A stretch of DNA of 64,000 nucleotides from Streptomyces antioxidans (lineage in GTDB: Bacteria > Actinomycetota > Actinomycetes > Streptomycetales > Streptomycetaceae), in NCBI RefSeq assembly GCF_000968685.2, contig NZ_LAKD02000054.1, positions 1 through 64,000 on the forward strand, written 5' to 3'. The position numbers and the translations under genes are program-made. Below the pieces are notes generated by a model. It saw only the letters and a list, made by a program, of their open reading frames with translations. It was not told the DNA's origin and did not search any database. Shown one piece after another: positions 61,612 through 64,000 of this stretch. Position 1 is the first letter of the stretch; each line of letters opens with the position of its first letter.

Positions 61612-62508
61612 CTAGTCCCTGAAGATCGAGATCAGCCGGAGCAGCTCCAGGTAGATCCACACCAGCGAGAGCGTCAGCCCGAAGGCGGCCAGCCAGGACT
61701 CCTCACGCGGAGCGCCGTACCGGACACCGTCCTCGACCTGCTTGAAGTCCATCGCCAGGAACGCCGCGCCGAGCACGACGCCGATCAGCCCGAAGACGAT
61801 GCCGAGGCCACCGCTGCGGAAGCCGAGGCCGTCCCCGCCACCGATGGCGGCGAACAGCAGGTTGACCGCCATCAGCAGGATGAAGCCGATCGCGGCGGCG
61901 AGCACAAAGCGCTGGAATCGCGCGTTCACCCGGATGAGACGGGTCTTGTACGCGACGAGCACACCGACGAACACGGCCATCGTGCCGAGCACGGCCTGCA
62001 TCGGGATGCCGGACCAGCGATCGTTGTACACCTGGCTGATGACGCCGAGGAAGAGACCCTCGAAGAGGGCGTAACCCATGATCAGCGCGGGCGAGGCCGT
62101 GCGCTTGAACGACTGGACGAGGCCGAGCACCATCGCCACGAGCGCGGCGCCGATGCCCACGCCCACCGGAAGCTGCGCGATCCACGCGACCGCGGCGGCG
62201 ACGATGACGGTACCGAGGGTCATACCGGTGCGCATGACGACGTCGTCCATCGTCATGCGACCGGTCTGCAGCGTGCCCGCCGGCGGCGCGCCGTACATCT
62301 GCTGCAGCTGTTCGGGGGTCAGATTCTGCTGGTCGCCCGCCGCGTAGGGGTTCGTGGGCGCCTGTGTCTGCGCGTGCGGGTTACCGCCCGCGTACGGGTT
62401 GGCCTGACCGGCGGCGGGACTCCCGGCCTGCGGCGCCGCGCCGAAACCGGCGTAGCCGCCGCTGCGGCTGAACCCCCGTCGCGAGAAGACCGGGTTGCTG
62501 CTCCTCAT
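61612..62508 (-). CDS. Bax inhibitor-1/YccA family membrane protein
   Basis: A 298-residue inner-membrane protein with a Gly/Ala/Pro/Tyr-rich cytoplasmic N-terminus (1-85) and seven hydrophobic helices (from about 95), ending with the acidic motif AMDFKQVEDGV and a helix containing LELLRLISIF. Members conduct ions or modulate membrane proteases. GGAGGAG stands 5 bases before the ATG; a GTG upstream lacks one. Confidence 0.92.
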   Translation of the reverse strand: MRSSNPVFSRRGFSRSGGYAGFGAAPQAGSPAAGQANPYAGGNPHAQTQAPTNPYAAGDQQNLTPEQLQQMYGAPPAGTLQTGRMTMDDVVMRTGMTLGTVIVAAAVAWIAQLPVGVGIGAALVAMVLGLVQSFKRTASPALIMGYALFEGLFLGVISQVYNDRWSGIPMQAVLGTMAVFVGVLVAYKTRLIRVNARFQRFVLAAAIGFILLMAVNLLFAAIGGGDGLGFRSGGLGIVFGLIGVVLGAAFLAMDFKQVEDGVRYGAPREESWLAAFGLTLSLVWIYLELLRLISIFRD

Positions 62509-62694
62509 CTCACTCCTCCGTGGCCGCCGGGCGCGACCTTGACTCAAGAGTAATGGGTAAGCAAAGAATGCACCCTAGTGCCCAAGGAGGATCTTTTCAT
62601 GCAGGAAGAAGCCGCGCGAGGCCCCCTACGGACCCCGCGCACGCACTTGGGGCGACCAACCACACACGCTGAGTGCGCCCACCGGATCTGACGG

Positions 62695-62777
62695 TGCCCG
62701 GAACCGGACTTGAACCGGTACGCCCGCGAGGGGCAGCGAGGTTTAAGCTCGCCGTGTCTGCATTCCACCATCCGGGC
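62695..62777 (-). tRNA. bldA: tRNA-Leu (UAA), the bldA developmental tRNA
   Basis: An 83-nt class II tRNA. The acceptor stem GCCCGGA/TCCGGGC (7 bp), anticodon stem GCGAG/CTCGC with loop CTTAAAC (anticodon TAA), a GC-rich variable arm and a T arm ACCGG-TTCAAGT-CCGGT are all intact. The discriminator is A and CCA is not encoded (CCG follows). It reads the rare UUA codon and in Streptomyces controls translation of TTA-containing developmental and antibiotic genes. Three TTA genes are in this window. It stands alone, 186 bases upstream of the YccA gene start in the same direction. Confidence 0.97.
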
Positions 62778-62837
62778 GGCGGTTCCCTCTGGGCCGTACG
62801 GTGCGCATACGGCCCTCCCCTGGAAGAGAGCAGCACG

Positions 62838-62843
62838 AGCCTA
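62838..62843 (-). promoter_or_regulatory. bldA: Possible bldA -10 element
   Basis: On the minus strand TAGGCT lies about 60 bases before the tRNA 5' end. A -35 is not clear; TTCACT at 62865-62870 is 21 bases away, longer than ideal. Confidence 0.3.
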
Positions 62844-63008
62844 TCCGGGGACATGCCCCCGCACAGTGAATCCTCGGCCCGAGGTTGTCTTATTTTATTG
62901 GCAACTGAGGGTGCATCAGCAGCGGGGCGGGGTACCCGAAGATGCCGACGGCCATTGGACCTGCCGATATGCCCTGAACCCCCGTTAACTGGGGATTGAC
63001 GCAATCTC

Positions 63009-63047
63009 GACGCCCCGGACGGGGCGTCCCCTCCTCCTCAAGGAGGA
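63009..63047 (+). promoter_or_regulatory. Two leader hairpins before the ABC ATPase gene
   Basis: GACGCCCCG/CGGGGCGTC (63009-63028) and TCCTCC/GGAGGA (63032-63047) form adjacent hairpins about 130 bases before the start; the second has a Shine-Dalgarno-like GGAGGA in its stem. They could be a terminator-attenuator pair. The remaining part of the 402-base gap 62778-63179 includes an AT-rich patch at 62886-62906 and no gene. Confidence 0.35.
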
Positions 63048-63179
63048 CTCCGCCACCACCATCTACATCGCGAGACCCCCACAAGAACGGGAGCACGGGT
63101 TGATCCCGTCCCCCTTCACAACCGGAACCATGGAGTGACGTCCCGCCACTCCCGCAGAGCACGACAGGAGCCATCCACC

Positions 63180-63962
63180 GTGACCACCACCCCCTTCGGC
63201 GTCGAAACCGCCACCCGCGCCACCGCGGCGGCCGCCCGGGCCACGGACCTGAGCAAGGTCTACGGCGAGGGCGAGACCCAGGTAATCGCCCTGGATTCGG
63301 TCTCCGTCGAGTTCCACCAGGCGGAGTTCACCGCGATCATGGGCCCCTCCGGCTCCGGCAAGTCCACGCTGATGCACTGCATGGCGGGCCTCGACACCAT
63401 CTCCAGCGGCTCGGCCAGGATCGGCGACGTCGAACTGACCACGCTCAAGGACAAGAAGCTCACCCAGCTGCGCCGCGACAAGATCGGCTTCATCTTCCAG
63501 GCGTTCAACCTGCTGCCGACGCTGAACGCGCTGGAGAACATCACCCTTCCGATGGACATCGCGGGCCGCAAGGCCGACCAGGCGTGGCTGGACCAGGTGG
63601 TGGCCACGGTCGGTCTGGCCGGGCGGCTCAAGCACCGCCCCAACCAGCTCTCGGGCGGTCAGCAGCAGCGCGTCGCCGTGGCCCGCGCCCTGGCCGGCCA
63701 GCCGGAGATCATCTTCGCCGATGAGCCGACCGGCAACCTGGACTCCCGCTCCGGCGCCGAGGTCCTGGGGTTCCTCCGCAACTCGGTGCGGGAGCTGGGC
63801 CAGACGGTCGTGATGGTGACCCATGACCCGGTCGCCGCGGCCTACTCCGATCGGGTGGTCTTCCTCGCCGACGGCCGGATCGTGGACGAGCTGCGCAACC
63901 CCACCGCCGACTCGGTCCTGGACCGCATGAAGCGCTTCGACGCCAAGGGCCGTACGAGCTGA
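63180..63962 (+). CDS. ABC transporter ATP-binding protein, MacB/LolD type
   Basis: The 260-residue ATPase has Walker A GPSGSGKST, the Q-loop FIFQAFNLLPTL, signature LSGGQQQR, Walker B IIFADEPTGNLD and switch VTHD. The family pairs with FtsX/MacB-like permeases that move lipoproteins, peptides or drugs by mechanotransmission. AGGAG is 9 bases before the GTG. The partner permease is expected just beyond the window's right edge. Confidence 0.93.
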   Translation: MTTTPFGVETATRATAAAARATDLSKVYGEGETQVIALDSVSVEFHQAEFTAIMGPSGSGKSTLMHCMAGLDTISSGSARIGDVELTTLKDKKLTQLRRDKIGFIFQAFNLLPTLNALENITLPMDIAGRKADQAWLDQVVATVGLAGRLKHRPNQLSGGQQQRVAVARALAGQPEIIFADEPTGNLDSRSGAEVLGFLRNSVRELGQTVVMVTHDPVAAAYSDRVVFLADGRIVDELRNPTADSVLDRMKRFDAKGRTS

Positions 63963-64000
63963 CTCGGGGCGCGCGCCCATACCCGCACGCCGCCCCGCAC

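Overview
This window is chromosomal DNA from a Streptomyces species. The evidence is very high GC, GTG/TTG starts, dense four-base start/stop overlaps, the developmental tRNA gene bldA (tRNA-Leu, anticodon UAA, 62695-62777 on the minus strand), a SigI-type partner-switching cluster, and a gene order that resembles the bldA-side core region of S. coelicolor as I remember it. No rRNA, CRISPR array, phage or complete insertion sequence was seen.

Layout. (1) 264-16460 is a cell-envelope block: an NDP-sugar pyrophosphorylase, a secreted PGRP/amidase, a TIGR03089-type protein, five LytR-CpsA-Psr (LCP) glycopolymer ligases, a family 2 glycosyltransferase and a UDP-glucose/GDP-mannose dehydrogenase. 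A hotdog thioesterase and an acyl-CoA dehydrogenase are interspersed. These could supply, assemble and attach wall glycopolymers. (2) 16461-24264 is housekeeping: a decayed gene start, an M19 dipeptidase, purK-purE, a GtrA membrane protein, a two-component system and a POT peptide transporter. (3) 24370-28607 is a four-gene operon of secreted, membrane-tethered and sortase-signal surface proteins; its last gene carries a TTA codon. (4) 28826-31088 is the SigI module (kinase-type anti-sigma, STAS antagonist, sigma factor). (5) 31209-36896 is a tight histidine-utilisation operon (hutU, M20 amidohydrolase, hutF, hutI). (6) 37101-48828 holds an oxidoreductase, a decarboxylase-fold PLP protein, and a second catabolic module: a histidine-ammonia-lyase-like protein lacking the normal MIO tripeptide, an RpiR regulator, a quaternary-amine/histidine-type ABC transporter and an NCS1 permease. 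(7) 48880-52165 is a three-gene NB-ARC/TPR cluster in which both upstream genes carry TTA codons. (8) 52287-63962 is mixed metabolism: a MatB-like synthetase, cystathionine beta-synthase, an SGNH hydrolase, a thiolase, a YccA protein, bldA, and the ATPase of an exporter whose permease would lie beyond the window.

Most interesting signals: three TTA-codon genes in the same window as bldA; short tandem duplications sitting repeatedly on stop codons; two copies of a roughly 370-430 bp inverted-repeat element with a conserved low-GC core; co-varying cysteine pairs among the LCP paralogues; the lyase with a broken MIO motif; and the four-gene surface operon.
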